A stretch of DNA of 64,000 nucleotides from Streptomyces sp. NBC_01224. GTDB lineage: Bacteria; Actinomycetota; Actinomycetes; Streptomycetales; Streptomycetaceae. This document shows positions 1 through 8,708 of this stretch, piece by piece (the stretch's first letter is position 1; every line of letters begins with the position of its first letter). The notes beneath the pieces are model-generated. The model was not told where the DNA came from, did no database searches, and was given only the letters and a program-made list of their open reading frames with translations. The stretch is from the NCBI RefSeq assembly GCF_036002945.1, contig NZ_CP108529.1:3038001-3102000 (forward strand). The letters run 5' to 3'. The position numbers and the translations under genes are program-made.

Positions 1-1
1 G

Positions 2-76
2 GGCTACACCTTCGTCACCGTCCCGCAGCTGATGGCGCCGGCCGAGCCGGTCCCGGGGACCATCTACCGCCCCTGA
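2..76 (+). CDS. C-terminal end of a polysaccharide deacetylase (partial)
   Basis: The first 24 codons visible end in TGA and read G-Y-T-F-V-T-V-P-Q-L followed by a proline-rich end closing in T-I-Y-R-P. This is the usual tail of NodB-type polysaccharide deacetylases of Streptomyces, where the last beta strand (GYxFVTVPxL) follows the catalytic barrel. The rest of the gene lies before the window, so no catalytic residues can be checked. It converges on lon, with a hairpin between them. The family call rests only on the tail motif. Confidence 0.55.
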   Translation, partial: GYTFVTVPQLMAPAEPVPGTIYRP

Positions 77-116
77 GCCGTACGTCCCGACGAGCGAGGC
101 CCCGGGCGCACGCGGA

Positions 117-152
117 ACGGCCCGCCCACCCGTTGCCGGGAAGGCGGGCCGT
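117..152. terminator. Hairpin between convergent deacetylase and lon genes
   Basis: A perfect 10-bp inverted repeat, ACGGCCCGCC at 117-126 and GGCGGGCCGT at 143-152, lies between the stop codons of the two convergent genes. There is no clear T tract, as is common in Streptomyces. It can serve both strands. Confidence 0.6.
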
Positions 153-198
153 CCGTACCGGTCGCGCACGTGGTGCCACGCCCGTCACGCCATGGCGC

Positions 199-2622
199 CT
201 ACGCCGCGGCCGGGATCCTCTCCTCGGGCCTGGCCGCGGAGGCCGGGGCGAGGGCGATCTCCAGCACCTGGCGGACGTCCGTCACCGGATGGACCTCCAG
301 GGTGTCCAGGACCTCGGCCGGGACATCGTCCAGGTCGGCCTCGTTCCGCTTCGGGATCACCACGGTGGTGATCCCGGCGCGGTGCGCGGCCAGCAGCTTC
401 TGCTTCAGGCCGCCGATCGGCAGCACCCGTCCGGTGAGCGAGACCTCGCCGGTCATCGCCACATCCGTACGGACCAGCCGTCCGGAGAGCAGCGAGGCCA
501 GCGCGGTCGTCATGGTGATGCCGGCGCTCGGGCCGTCCTTCGGGACCGCGCCCGCCGGGAAGTGGATGTGCACGCCGCGGTCCTTCAGATCCGCGACCGG
601 CAGCTCCAGCTCCGCGCCGTGCGACCGCAGGAAGCTCAGCGCGATCTGCGCGGACTCCTTCATGACGTCGCCGAGCTGACCGGTGAGGGTCAGTCCGGAC
701 GCCCCGGTCTCCGGGTCGGCCAGCGACGCCTCCACGAACAGCACGTCACCACCGGCACCGGTCACCGCGAGTCCGGTGGCCACGCCCGGCACCGCGGTGC
801 GGCGCTCGGCCGGGTCCTGGGCGGACTCGGGGACGTGGTGCGGTCGGCCGATCAGACCGCGCAGATCCGCTTCGGTGACCGTGAACGGGAGTTCCCGGTC
901 ACCCAGTTCGTGCTGGGCCGCGACCTTGCGGAGCAGCCGGGCGACGGCCCGCTCCAGGTTTCGTACGCCCGCTTCACGGGTGTACTCGCCGGCCAGCTTG
1001 CGCAGCGCGGACTCGTCGAGCGTCACCTCGTCCGTCTGCAGACCGGCCCGCTCCAGCTGGCGCGGGAGCAGGTGGTCGCGGGCGATGACGACCTTCTCGT
1101 CCTCGGTGTAGCCGTCGAGCCTGACCAGCTCCATACGGTCGAGCAGGGCCTCCGGGATGGCTTCGAGCACGTTGGCCGTCGCCAGGAAGACGACATCGCT
1201 GAGGTCGAGTTCGACCTCCAGGTAGTGGTCGCGGAAGGTGTGGTTCTGCGCCGGGTCGAGGACTTCGAGGAGGGCGGCGGCCGGGTCGCCCCGGAAGTCG
1301 GAGCCGACCTTGTCGATCTCATCGAGCAGGACGACCGGGTTCATCGAACCGGCCTCCTTGATGGCCCGGACGATACGTCCCGGCAGGGCACCGACGTAGG
1401 TACGCCGGTGGCCGCGGATCTCCGCCTCGTCCCGCACACCGCCGAGCGCGACGCGGACGAACTTGCGTCCCATGGCGTGCGCGACGGATTCACCGAGCGA
1501 GGTCTTGCCCACGCCCGGCGGACCCACCAGCGCCAGCACGGCACCGCCGCGCCGCCCGCCGACGACGCCGAGGCCGCGCTCGGAACGCCGCTTGCGTACC
1601 GCCAGGTACTCGGTGATCCGCTCCTTCACGTCCTGCAGGCCCGCGTGCTCGGCGTCGAGGATCTCCTGGGCGCCGCGGATGTCGTAGGCGTCCTCGGTCC
1701 GCTCGGTCCACGGCAGTTCGAGGACGGTGTCGAGCCAGGTCCTGATCCAGGAGCCCTCGGGGCTCTGGTCGGAGGAACGCTCCAGCTTGTCGACCTCCTT
1801 GAGCGCGGCCTCACGGACGTGCTCGGGAAGATCGGCGGCCTCGACGCGGGCCCGGTAGTCGTCGGACTCGCCCTCCGGGTCACCGTTGAGCTCGGACAGC
1901 TCCTTGCGCACGGCTTCGAGCTGGCGCCGCAGCAGGAATTCGCGCTGCTGCTTGTCGACGCCCTCCTGGACGTCCTTGGCGATGGACTCGGCGACGTCCT
2001 GCTCGGCGAGGTGTTCACCGAGCCACTTGATGGCGAGCTTCAGCCGGGCCACCGCGTCCACGGTCTCCAGGAGCTGCACCTTCTGGGCAGTGGTGAGGAA
2101 GGGGGAGTAACCGGAATTGTCGGCGAGCGCGGAGATGTCCTCGATCTGCTGGACCCGGTCCACGACCTGCCAGGCACCGCGCTTCTTCAGCCAGCTGGTG
2201 GCGAGCGCCTTGTACTCCTTGACCAGCTCGGCGGCGGCTCCGGGGAGCGGATCGGGGACGACCGCGTCGACCCGTGTCCCCTCCACCCACAGCGCGGCAC
2301 CCGGTCCGCTGGTCCCGGCCCCGATCCGTACCCGGCCACGGCCGCGGATGAGCGCGCCCGGATCCCCGTCCGAAAGCCGTCCGACCTGTTCGACGGTGCC
2401 GATGACACCGGTGCCGGTGTACGTCCCGTCGATCCGCGGCACAAGAAGCACCTCGGGCTTGCCGCCGCCCTCACGGGCTGCGGCCTGTGCGGCTTCCACA
2501 GCGGCACGTACATCGGTGTCGGACAGGTCCAGAGGCACCACCATCCCGGGCAGCACGACCTCGTCGTCGAGCGGCAGCACGGGCAGGGCGAGCGGAGTGA
2601 CCGCATCGGACTCGGTAGCCAT
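199..2622 (-). CDS. lon: ATP-dependent protease Lon (LonA)
   Basis: A cytoplasmic AAA+ serine protease that degrades damaged and regulatory proteins. At 807 residues it has the full LonA length: an N-terminal substrate-binding domain, an AAA module with Walker A GPPGVGKT near residue 367 and Walker B VVLLDEID, then a protease domain with the Ser-Lys dyad (Ser in KDGPSAG near 697, Lys in GGLKQK near 740). I start at ATG 2622 (MATESDAVT), because an AGGGGAG ribosome site sits 7 nt upstream; a start seven codons earlier is possible. The upstream region carries a HAIR-type inverted repeat, the operator of the heat-shock repressor HspR, so heat-inducible control is likely. The gene appears monocistronic. 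Confidence 0.97.
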   Translation of the reverse strand: MATESDAVTPLALPVLPLDDEVVLPGMVVPLDLSDTDVRAAVEAAQAAAREGGGKPEVLLVPRIDGTYTGTGVIGTVEQVGRLSDGDPGALIRGRGRVRIGAGTSGPGAALWVEGTRVDAVVPDPLPGAAAELVKEYKALATSWLKKRGAWQVVDRVQQIEDISALADNSGYSPFLTTAQKVQLLETVDAVARLKLAIKWLGEHLAEQDVAESIAKDVQEGVDKQQREFLLRRQLEAVRKELSELNGDPEGESDDYRARVEAADLPEHVREAALKEVDKLERSSDQSPEGSWIRTWLDTVLELPWTERTEDAYDIRGAQEILDAEHAGLQDVKERITEYLAVRKRRSERGLGVVGGRRGGAVLALVGPPGVGKTSLGESVAHAMGRKFVRVALGGVRDEAEIRGHRRTYVGALPGRIVRAIKEAGSMNPVVLLDEIDKVGSDFRGDPAAALLEVLDPAQNHTFRDHYLEVELDLSDVVFLATANVLEAIPEALLDRMELVRLDGYTEDEKVVIARDHLLPRQLERAGLQTDEVTLDESALRKLAGEYTREAGVRNLERAVARLLRKVAAQHELGDRELPFTVTEADLRGLIGRPHHVPESAQDPAERRTAVPGVATGLAVTGAGGDVLFVEASLADPETGASGLTLTGQLGDVMKESAQIALSFLRSHGAELELPVADLKDRGVHIHFPAGAVPKDGPSAGITMTTALASLLSGRLVRTDVAMTGEVSLTGRVLPIGGLKQKLLAAHRAGITTVVIPKRNEADLDDVPAEVLDTLEVHPVTDVRQVLEIALAPASAARPEERIPAAA

Positions 2623-2644
2623 GATCTCCCCTTCAGCAGTCAAG

Positions 2645-2663
2645 TTGAGTTATGCAGACTCAA
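2645..2663 (-). promoter_or_regulatory. HAIR element (HspR operator) upstream of lon
   Basis: TTGAGT (2645-2650), seven bases, then ACTCAA (2658-2663) fits the HspR inverted repeat CTTGAGT-N7-ACTCAAG in spacing and almost all bases. It lies 23-41 nt upstream of the lon start. HspR control of lon is known in S. lividans. A weaker related half-site, ACTCAGG, is at 2728-2734. Confidence 0.8.
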
Positions 2664-2867
2664 TGCTCCTGAGCCGCCCATTGTTCCCCAGCACATGTTC
2701 GCTGTGAGCGATCGACTGAATGCGCTCACTCAGGCCCGGCCCGGTCCCGCCCCTTCTGTAGCGGAGAACTCCACATGCGTCCGCTTTAATCCGGCGGTGT
2801 TCCCGGCTTCGACCCGCCGGGGTTCCCGGCCCGAAAAATCAATTGCCACCGCTCGTACGGTCTTCTC

Positions 2868-3323
2868 GTGACGGACATCGACGGCTTGCTCGCGGCCTAT
2901 GACGAGCAGATGCGCGGAGCACCGCCCAACCCTCCGGCCGGAGTCAGGTACGAGTGGGACGGCTCGCTGCTGCGGATCGTCGACCAGTTCCGCGGCTTCG
3001 TGAGCTGTCCGCGCGATGCCGGTGTGAGCGGCGCGGAGCTCGACCGGCTGATCGCCCGGCAGCGCGACTTCGCCGCACGGGGCGAGGCGGTGGAGTGGAA
3101 GACCCGCGGACACGACCGGCCGGCCGATCTCACCGACCGGCTGCGTGCGGCGGGCTTCGTCGCCGAGGAGCAGGAGTCGGTCCTGATCGGCCGGGCCGAC
3201 GAGATGGCGGCCGAGCCGGTCCTGCCGGACCCGGCCGTCCTCGCGATGCTCATCGACGATCTGGCGCCCTGGCTGGCAGCCGAATATCTCGCGATGCACG
3301 GCGAGAAGGCCCCACGCCCCTGA
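2868..3323 (+). pseudogene. Truncated GNAT-family N-acetyltransferase
   Basis: The first ~120 residues (MTDIDGLLAAYDEQ through the VLIGRADEMAAEPVLP stretch) look like the N-terminal domain of a Streptomyces GNAT protein that is normally about 250 residues long. Here the frame stops after 151 codons, and the acetyl-CoA-binding half (the R/Q-x-x-G-x-G/A segment) is absent. The last ~28 codons overlap the 3' end of the opposing rhomboid-like gene, so a deletion probably joined the two. The starting GTG at 2868 has no strong ribosome site. The piece is unlikely to be an active acetyltransferase. Confidence 0.6.
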
Positions 3324-4059
3324 CCACCACTTCTGTGACCGCACCGGCCCGGCGCAGCAGCGGCCAGCAGGCCACGCCCAGCAGCAGCGCCAGCGGGTGA
3401 CCCCAGTCGGCGAGAGGGTCGGCGAGGTCGAACAGATCGCGCAGCAGCATCGCACCGACCCCGCCGAGCACCAGCACCCGGGGCCACGGCGTGAGCAGCC
3501 CGGCGAGCGCACCCACGCTCGCCATCAGCCCGAAGCTGATGCCGTAGTCGAGCCGGTGCAGCGAGGACTCCGGCAGGTGACCGGCCACCACGGACAGCCC
3601 GACCGGGATCTCCGTGGCGAGCGTCGCCACGACGTGACCGAGCAGGAACACACCGGCGGTGCGCCATCCCCCGATGCGGCGTTCCAGCGCGGTCAGCACG
3701 AGGGCGAAGCCGAGGACGTACGGGGAGGTGAGCCCGCCGACGACCCACAGGGCACTTGCGGCCAGGACGAGGAGCGGGGTCTCGCCGAGATGCGCGACAT
3801 CCGTGCTCGATTCGCGCAGCACGGCGGAGACGGTGTCCGGATCGGCGTACTCCATGAAGAGGGACGTGGCGACGAGCACCAGCAGATACCCGAAGGTGAA
3901 CGGGGTACCGATGGGCGTCGGCAGCAGCCGCAGCCACCGGCGGGCCTTGCGGTCCGCAGCAGCGGCGGGCTCTTCCGTACGGCGCTGACGCGGTATGGCG
4001 TCGAGCAGCGGCGCCGAGAGCCCTTCTTCGCGAACCACCCTGTCCGTACCCTGATGCAC
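3250..4059 (-). CDS. Rhomboid-like integral membrane protein
   Basis: About 269 residues with roughly six hydrophobic segments after a short basic N-terminus (KARRWLRLLP). The core has rhomboid-like features: a GxS stretch in DYGISFGLMASVGAL and a late WGHPLALLLG histidine segment, which could supply Ser and His of an intramembrane protease, though the canonical GxSG is changed to GISFG. The GTG start at 4059 has GGAAAGGGG about 10 nt upstream; a start near 4104 is also possible. It is divergent from the sigma-factor gene. The family assignment is good, but catalytic activity is uncertain. Confidence 0.65.
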   Translation of the reverse strand: MHQGTDRVVREEGLSAPLLDAIPRQRRTEEPAAAADRKARRWLRLLPTPIGTPFTFGYLLVLVATSLFMEYADPDTVSAVLRESSTDVAHLGETPLLVLAASALWVVGGLTSPYVLGFALVLTALERRIGGWRTAGVFLLGHVVATLATEIPVGLSVVAGHLPESSLHRLDYGISFGLMASVGALAGLLTPWPRVLVLGGVGAMLLRDLFDLADPLADWGHPLALLLGVACWPLLRRAGAVTEVVVRGVGPSRRASRDIRLPARAPDRR

Positions 4060-4193
4060 CGCGCGAGGCCCCTTTCCGTACCGGCCCCCGAAGCAACGTT
4101 CCACCCTCCGTGATCGCCCCCTGCGCCGTCTATGGCGTGAACCACATGAGCCACGTATGAACCGACTCGGGTCCGGTGCTCGATAGAGGGAGT

Positions 4194-4808
4194 GTGAACC
4201 TGTTGCGCCCCCCGGGGGAGGACCGAAATGACGACGACGACGCGCTGCTGCGTGCCGTCGCGCAGGGGGATACGGCGGCCCTGGCGACGCTCTACGACCG
4301 GCACGCCGGCTGGCTGCTCGCCCGGCTGAGCAGACGGTGCGCGGATAGCGAGACCGTACGGGAAGTCCTTCAGGACACCTTTGTGACGGCGTGGCGCTCC
4401 GCCGGATCGCATCGCGGGGGGCAGATCGGCGGCTGGCTCTGGGTGATCGCCTCGCGCCGGCTGGTGGACGCGCAGCGGGTCCGTGCCCGCATCGATCTCG
4501 CCGCACAGGCCGAGGCCGAGCGGGCCGGGAGCAAGGAGTGGGCAGTCGCCGCGCCGTCCGCCGAGGAGCGGGTGCTGGCCGGCCTGGAGTACGGGGATGT
4601 GGGCGTCGCACTCGACCGGATCTCGCCGGAGCTGCGCGAAGTCCTGCGCGCGACGGTCATCGACGGGCTGACGACCCGTGAGGCGGCCCGGCTCCTGGAC
4701 ATACCGGAAGGAACGGTCAAGACCCGGGCTATGCGGGCCAGACGCGAGCTGCGCGCCGCGCTGGAACTGCTGGCGCCGGAGGCCGGTCCGCTGGGAGGCA
4801 CGGCATGA
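4194..4808 (+). CDS. ECF RNA polymerase sigma factor
   Basis: A sigma-70-family regulator of about 204 residues. Region 2 is seen in ALATLYDRHAGWLLARL and the VLQDTFVTAWRS segment, and region 4 in ISPELREVL...GLTTREAARLLDIPEGTVKTRAMRARREL with its helix-turn-helix. The start is uncertain: GTG at 4194 follows a purine-rich AGAGGGA closely, and GTG 4176 is also in frame. The stop overlaps ATGA at the next gene. The following anti-sigma gene and ABC exporter are probably in its operon, so the sigma factor likely controls its own transporter genes. Confidence 0.88.
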   Translation: MNLLRPPGEDRNDDDDALLRAVAQGDTAALATLYDRHAGWLLARLSRRCADSETVREVLQDTFVTAWRSAGSHRGGQIGGWLWVIASRRLVDAQRVRARIDLAAQAEAERAGSKEWAVAAPSAEERVLAGLEYGDVGVALDRISPELREVLRATVIDGLTTREAARLLDIPEGTVKTRAMRARRELRAALELLAPEAGPLGGTA

Positions 4809-4822
4809 GGGGAGGCGACGGT

Positions 4823-5761
4823 ATGACCCACTGGCACGTGGGCGGAGAACTGGCCGACCGCTACGCAGCCGGTTCGGTGGCGGAGACGGATGCCTGGTCC
4901 CTGGAGAAGCACGTGGAGACGTGCGTGGGGTGCGCGGCACGGGTCTCGGCAGCGGTACGGGCACGGCAGGAGGCGGCGGCGCTGCTGGACGAGGTGCGGG
5001 CGGGGGTGCTCGCCGCGGTGGCGGCGGAGGGGACACCGCAGAGCCGGCCCGTCCGGAGCAACCGGGTCCGTCCCCTCGCGTCCGCGACCGGGGCCGTCCT
5101 GAACGGCCGCGCCCGCCTTCCCGGATCCGCCACCCGTACCGGGCGTCTGCTGTGGGCCGCCGGGCCCGCGCTGCGCGGTGCGTGGCTGCCGGCGCTGGTA
5201 CTGGTGGCCGTAGGGGCCCTCGCTCTGGCGTACGGGGCCGGGCTCGGCGCGGCCACGCGGCCGCTGCTCCTCGTCATCGCGCCGGTGCTGCCGCTCGCCG
5301 GAGTCTTCGTCTCCTACGGGCGGCACACGGACCCGATGCACGAGATCAGCGCCGCCACCCCGTCCGGCGGGCTGCGGCTGCTGCTGACGAGAACCGCCGC
5401 GGTGCTCGGCGTGAGCATCCCGGCGCTCACCCTCGCCGGGGCCGCGTTGCCCCCGTCCGCCGCGGGGCCGGGCCCGGCGGCATGGCTGCTGCCGGGGCTG
5501 GCGATGACGCTGGCGGCGCTCGCCCTCGGTTCGTACGTCGGCTGCCGCACCGGCGTCTCGTCCGTCGCCGTGGCCTGGGCTGCCGCCGTGCTCCTGCCTG
5601 CCTTCGCCGCCGCTCCCCCGGAGATCGGCGAGCGGGCGGCCGAGGCCGTGAAGTACTTCGCAGGGCCCGCCGCACAGGGCGGCTGGGCGGCCGGGGCGCT
5701 GGTGTGCGCCGCGCTGCTCGCCGCACGCCGTAGATCCTTCGACCATCTGGAGACGTTGTGA
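4823..5761 (+). CDS. Zinc-finger anti-sigma factor with membrane domain
   Basis: The N-terminus carries an anti-sigma zinc finger (HVETCVGCAARV, an HxxxCxxC motif), with the earlier His in MTHWHVGG perhaps completing it. From about residue 115 on there are several hydrophobic helices, so the protein (312 residues) is anchored in the membrane. It should bind and hold the sigma factor encoded just upstream. I chose ATG 4823 because GGAGG lies 8 nt before it; ATG 4805 overlaps the sigma stop codon and would add six residues. It is much longer than simple anti-sigma factors; the added transmembrane region may work with the downstream ABC transporter. Confidence 0.8.
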   Translation: MTHWHVGGELADRYAAGSVAETDAWSLEKHVETCVGCAARVSAAVRARQEAAALLDEVRAGVLAAVAAEGTPQSRPVRSNRVRPLASATGAVLNGRARLPGSATRTGRLLWAAGPALRGAWLPALVLVAVGALALAYGAGLGAATRPLLLVIAPVLPLAGVFVSYGRHTDPMHEISAATPSGGLRLLLTRTAAVLGVSIPALTLAGAALPPSAAGPGPAAWLLPGLAMTLAALALGSYVGCRTGVSSVAVAWAAAVLLPAFAAAPPEIGERAAEAVKYFAGPAAQGGWAAGALVCAALLAARRRSFDHLETL

Positions 5762-5771
5762 GCGTGAACGC

Positions 5772-6572
5772 ATGAACAGCACCACACTCATGAGCACGGT
5801 CAAGGTCAGGAAACTGACCGTGCGGCACCGCAGAACGGCCGTGCTCGACGCCGTCGACCTCGACTTCGCACCCGGTGTGCACGGGATCCTCGGACCGAAC
5901 GGGGCGGGCAAGACCTCGCTGATCCGGGTGCTCGCGACGGTCGCCGCACCGTCCGGCGGCCGGGTGGAGCTCCTTGGCAGCGAGGTCGGCGCGAAGTCCG
6001 GCCACCGCAGCCGGGCGGCGGTCCGGCGCAGGCTCGGCTATCTGCCGCAGGAGTTCGGGTTCTACCCGGGCTTCACCGTCCGCGAGTTCGTCGCCTATGT
6101 GGCCTGGCTCAAGGAGATGGACGCGGCGGCGGTACCCGCGGCCGTGGAGCTTGCGGTGGGCCGGGTGGGTCTGGCGGACCGGATCGACGCCCCGGTGAAG
6201 ACCCTGTCGGGCGGGATGGTGCGGCGCGTCGGCATCGCCCAGGCGATCGTCAACGATCCGGACCTGCTGCTGCTCGACGAGCCGACCGCCGGTCTCGACC
6301 CGGAGCAGCGGGTCGAGTTCCGGGCGCTGATACGCGAACTGGGCAGCACGTCCACCGTGATCGTCTCGACCCATCTGGTCGAGGATGTGGCCGCGGCCTG
6401 CACCGATGTGACGCTGATCGAGGCGGGCCGGATCGCCTACCGGGGTACGACGCAGGAGCTGACGGCCCTCGGCGGCGAGGACACCGGAGCGGACGGGCCG
6501 GACGGCAACCCGATCGAGCGCGGCTACACCGCTGCGCTGCGGGCGCACCGGGCGGAGGTGGCGCACCGATGA
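5772..6572 (+). CDS. ABC transporter ATP-binding protein
   Basis: A 266-residue nucleotide-binding subunit with Walker A GPNGAGKTS, Q-loop in LGYLPQEFGFYPGFTV, signature LSGGMVRRVGIAQ, Walker B LLLLDEPTAGLDP and H-loop in VIVSTHLVED. This is the DrrA/CcmA-like exporter subfamily. It lies 10 nt after the anti-sigma gene and overlaps the next gene by ATGA, so the four genes from 5772 back to 4194 and on to 8490 form one operon. The likely job is energising export through the following membrane proteins; the substrate is unknown. Confidence 0.93.
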   Translation: MNSTTLMSTVKVRKLTVRHRRTAVLDAVDLDFAPGVHGILGPNGAGKTSLIRVLATVAAPSGGRVELLGSEVGAKSGHRSRAAVRRRLGYLPQEFGFYPGFTVREFVAYVAWLKEMDAAAVPAAVELAVGRVGLADRIDAPVKTLSGGMVRRVGIAQAIVNDPDLLLLDEPTAGLDPEQRVEFRALIRELGSTSTVIVSTHLVEDVAAACTDVTLIEAGRIAYRGTTQELTALGGEDTGADGPDGNPIERGYTAALRAHRAEVAHR

Positions 6573-7870
6573 CGGACCCCACCCCGTACGGGAAGGCTCC
6601 GGCACACACCGCGCTGTGGGCCGAGCTCCGGCGCGGCCTCGCCCCCTGGACCGGGCTTGCGGTCGCCGTCACCGTCCTCGTTCCACTGTGGGGCAAGGCA
6701 CCCCAGTGGCAGGGCAGCTGGGGCGAGACCCAGAGTCAGTTGCACTCGGCGGCGGCGCTGCTCGCCGGTCCGCTCGTCGCTGCGGCCGCCTGCTGGCAGG
6801 GCGGCCGGGAGCATCGCCGCCGTACTGCGGAACTGCTGCTCTCGGTGCCGCGCAGCCGGCTCGCGCAGGCGACGACGGCCGCGACGCCGATCGCGCTGTG
6901 GGCGGCGGCCGGGTATCTGTTCGCGCTGGCCGTGGCGTTCGCGGCGACCGCCCTGTACGCCGGGGCCGGCAGCCCGTCCGTCTCGATCATCGCCACGGAC
7001 CTCGGGTTCCTGCTGTCCATCGGCTTCGTGGGCTTCGTCGTCGGCCGGTTGGTGCGGTGGCGGCTGATCGCTCCGCTGCTGGCGGTGTGCGCGTACGTCG
7101 GCCTGGGGTTCCCGCACTATCTCGACTCGGAAACCCGGTTCCTGAACCCGGCCCATGAGGTCATGCTCGGCGGGTCCGTGCCGGTGTGGTGGTACGCCCC
7201 GGTCCTGGTGACCTGGACGGGCTGCATTGCCGTCACCGCGCTGCTCGCGTACGCGGCACGGCGGCGCTTCCTCGCGATCGTGCCGCTGGTCCTGGCGATC
7301 GCGGCGGGGACGCTGGTCGTGCACACGGGCGCGGACCTGTTCCGGGACGACCCGGCCATGACCCGCAGGGTCTGCTCGAAGGCCGGCCCCGGCGCACCGC
7401 AGATCTGTGTGAACGCCTCCGACGCCCCGGTGCTGCCCCAGATGTCCGAGGCATTGAAGGGGATGTTCTCGCGGCTGGAGGGAGTCCCGGGCGCACCGGT
7501 CAGATACGTGGACAACGGGTCCGGCCCGAAGGACGGCGAAGCCGCTCTCGCGTACGTAAGGCGTGGCTGGGGCATCACCCGGAACCGGTTGACCGATCCC
7601 CACCGGTACGTCCAGGACACGGTCATCGGTCTGGTGAACCATGACTGCTCGGCCGGCCCGGGCGAGCAGGGCCGGAAAGAGGATGAGCGGATGGCCCGCA
7701 CGACTGACGCGGTCATCACCTGGCTGAGCGGCGAGGACTCACTCCGGTATCCGGACTCGCGCCAACTCGCCCGCCTCGAAGCCATGCCGGACGCCGAGCG
7801 CAAGGTCTGGCTCGGCCGTTTCCTGGCCGTCCCGGCAAACTGCACGCCCTCGGAGGTCCCGGTCCTGTGA
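6569..7870 (+). CDS. ABC exporter membrane protein
   Basis: A 433-residue protein with six or so hydrophobic helices in its first ~250 residues (for example LAVAVTVLVPLW, ALLAGPLVAAAACW, IGFVGFVVGRLV), followed by a ~180-residue hydrophilic, probably extracytoplasmic, C-terminal part with cysteines (MTRRVCSKAGPGAPQICVNA). The start overlaps the stop of the ATPase gene (ATGA), which indicates translational coupling. It is the permease partner of that ATPase. No substrate can be deduced. Confidence 0.75.
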   Translation: MTDPTPYGKAPAHTALWAELRRGLAPWTGLAVAVTVLVPLWGKAPQWQGSWGETQSQLHSAAALLAGPLVAAAACWQGGREHRRRTAELLLSVPRSRLAQATTAATPIALWAAAGYLFALAVAFAATALYAGAGSPSVSIIATDLGFLLSIGFVGFVVGRLVRWRLIAPLLAVCAYVGLGFPHYLDSETRFLNPAHEVMLGGSVPVWWYAPVLVTWTGCIAVTALLAYAARRRFLAIVPLVLAIAAGTLVVHTGADLFRDDPAMTRRVCSKAGPGAPQICVNASDAPVLPQMSEALKGMFSRLEGVPGAPVRYVDNGSGPKDGEAALAYVRRGWGITRNRLTDPHRYVQDTVIGLVNHDCSAGPGEQGRKEDERMARTTDAVITWLSGEDSLRYPDSRQLARLEAMPDAERKVWLGRFLAVPANCTPSEVPVL

Positions 7871-8490
7871 GCCACCTGCCGACCCGCACCGCACTCCCCC
7901 GCCTCTATATCCGCTCCCGCGCCCTCCCCCTCACCATCGCCACCCTGACCTGCATCGCCCTCGTCGCCGCCTGGGCGGCCCACTGGCTGCAGGACCGGCC
8001 CTACTTCGACCACACCGCCCGCGTCCCGGTCATTGCGCTGGCCCCGATGCTCGTCTCCGCCGCGATCGGCACCAGCCTGCACACGCACACCGACGAGCTG
8101 GACCGGACCGCCGTACACCGCTGGTGGCCGCGCCGACTGCTGCATCTGCTCGTGCTGACCGTGCTGGCGACCGGGGCGCTCGCGCTGGCGGTCCCGGGGC
8201 ACCCGGAGGAGTTCGGCGCACCGGCCATGGTGCGCAACATACTCGGCGCGACCGGGGTGGCCGCGGCCTCCGCCGCCCTGATCGGTGCCCGGCTGAGCTG
8301 GCTGCCGATGACGGTCTACGGCGGCGCCGTCTATCTGGCGGCGCCCCACAACCCGGGGGGCGCGGCGGCGGTGTGGGCCTGGCCGATGCAGCCGGGCCCG
8401 CAGGGTGCGGCGTGGGCGGTGGCCCTGACGGCGTACGTGATCGGGGCGGCCCTCCTCGCGGTGCGCGGCGCGCGCCCGGTGAGCGCGTGA
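7867..8490 (+). CDS. Membrane protein of the ABC exporter operon
   Basis: A 207-residue protein with about six hydrophobic helices (LTIATLTCIALVAAWAAHWL, VIALAPMLVSAAIGTSL, LLHLLVLTVLATGALALAV and others). The GTG start overlaps the stop of the preceding gene (GTGA). It is probably a second membrane subunit of the exporter or an accessory protein. No known family is recognised beyond this. Confidence 0.7.
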   Translation: MSHLPTRTALPRLYIRSRALPLTIATLTCIALVAAWAAHWLQDRPYFDHTARVPVIALAPMLVSAAIGTSLHTHTDELDRTAVHRWWPRRLLHLLVLTVLATGALALAVPGHPEEFGAPAMVRNILGATGVAAASAALIGARLSWLPMTVYGGAVYLAAPHNPGGAAAVWAWPMQPGPQGAAWAVALTAYVIGAALLAVRGARPVSA

Positions 8491-8559
8491 CTCTCGGGGG
8501 TGCGCGCCCGGTGAGCGCGTAACCCTGAAGGTTCCGCGCCCCCGGAGCGCGTAACTCTC
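8470..8559. repeat. Three imperfect 32-bp tandem repeats
   Basis: GCGCGCCCGGTGAGCGCGT occurs at 8470-8488 and again at 8502-8520, exactly 32 bp apart. A third, less perfect copy (CGCGCCCCCGGAGCGCGTAA) starts at 8534. The first copy encodes the last residues and stop of the upstream membrane protein. The GC-rich halves can form hairpins, so the array may act in termination. Confidence 0.7.
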
Positions 8560-8708
8560 GTCCGTCGCACGCCCCGGGCCGCGCAACGGTGCACGCTCCC
8601 CCGGACGGATCGGATGGATCGGGCGGATCAGGCAATCCACTGGCCGCCGACCGCGTCGAGCGGCCAGGATGGCGGTGAACCTGTCCGCCACCCACGGAGA
8701 CCCGCACC

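Noticed and set aside
133..2871. Long open frame of 912 codons opposite lon
   Set aside because: It is an antisense shadow caused by the high GC third position of lon; its composition is rich in Arg/Gly/Asp repeats without any domain, and lon is unmistakable.
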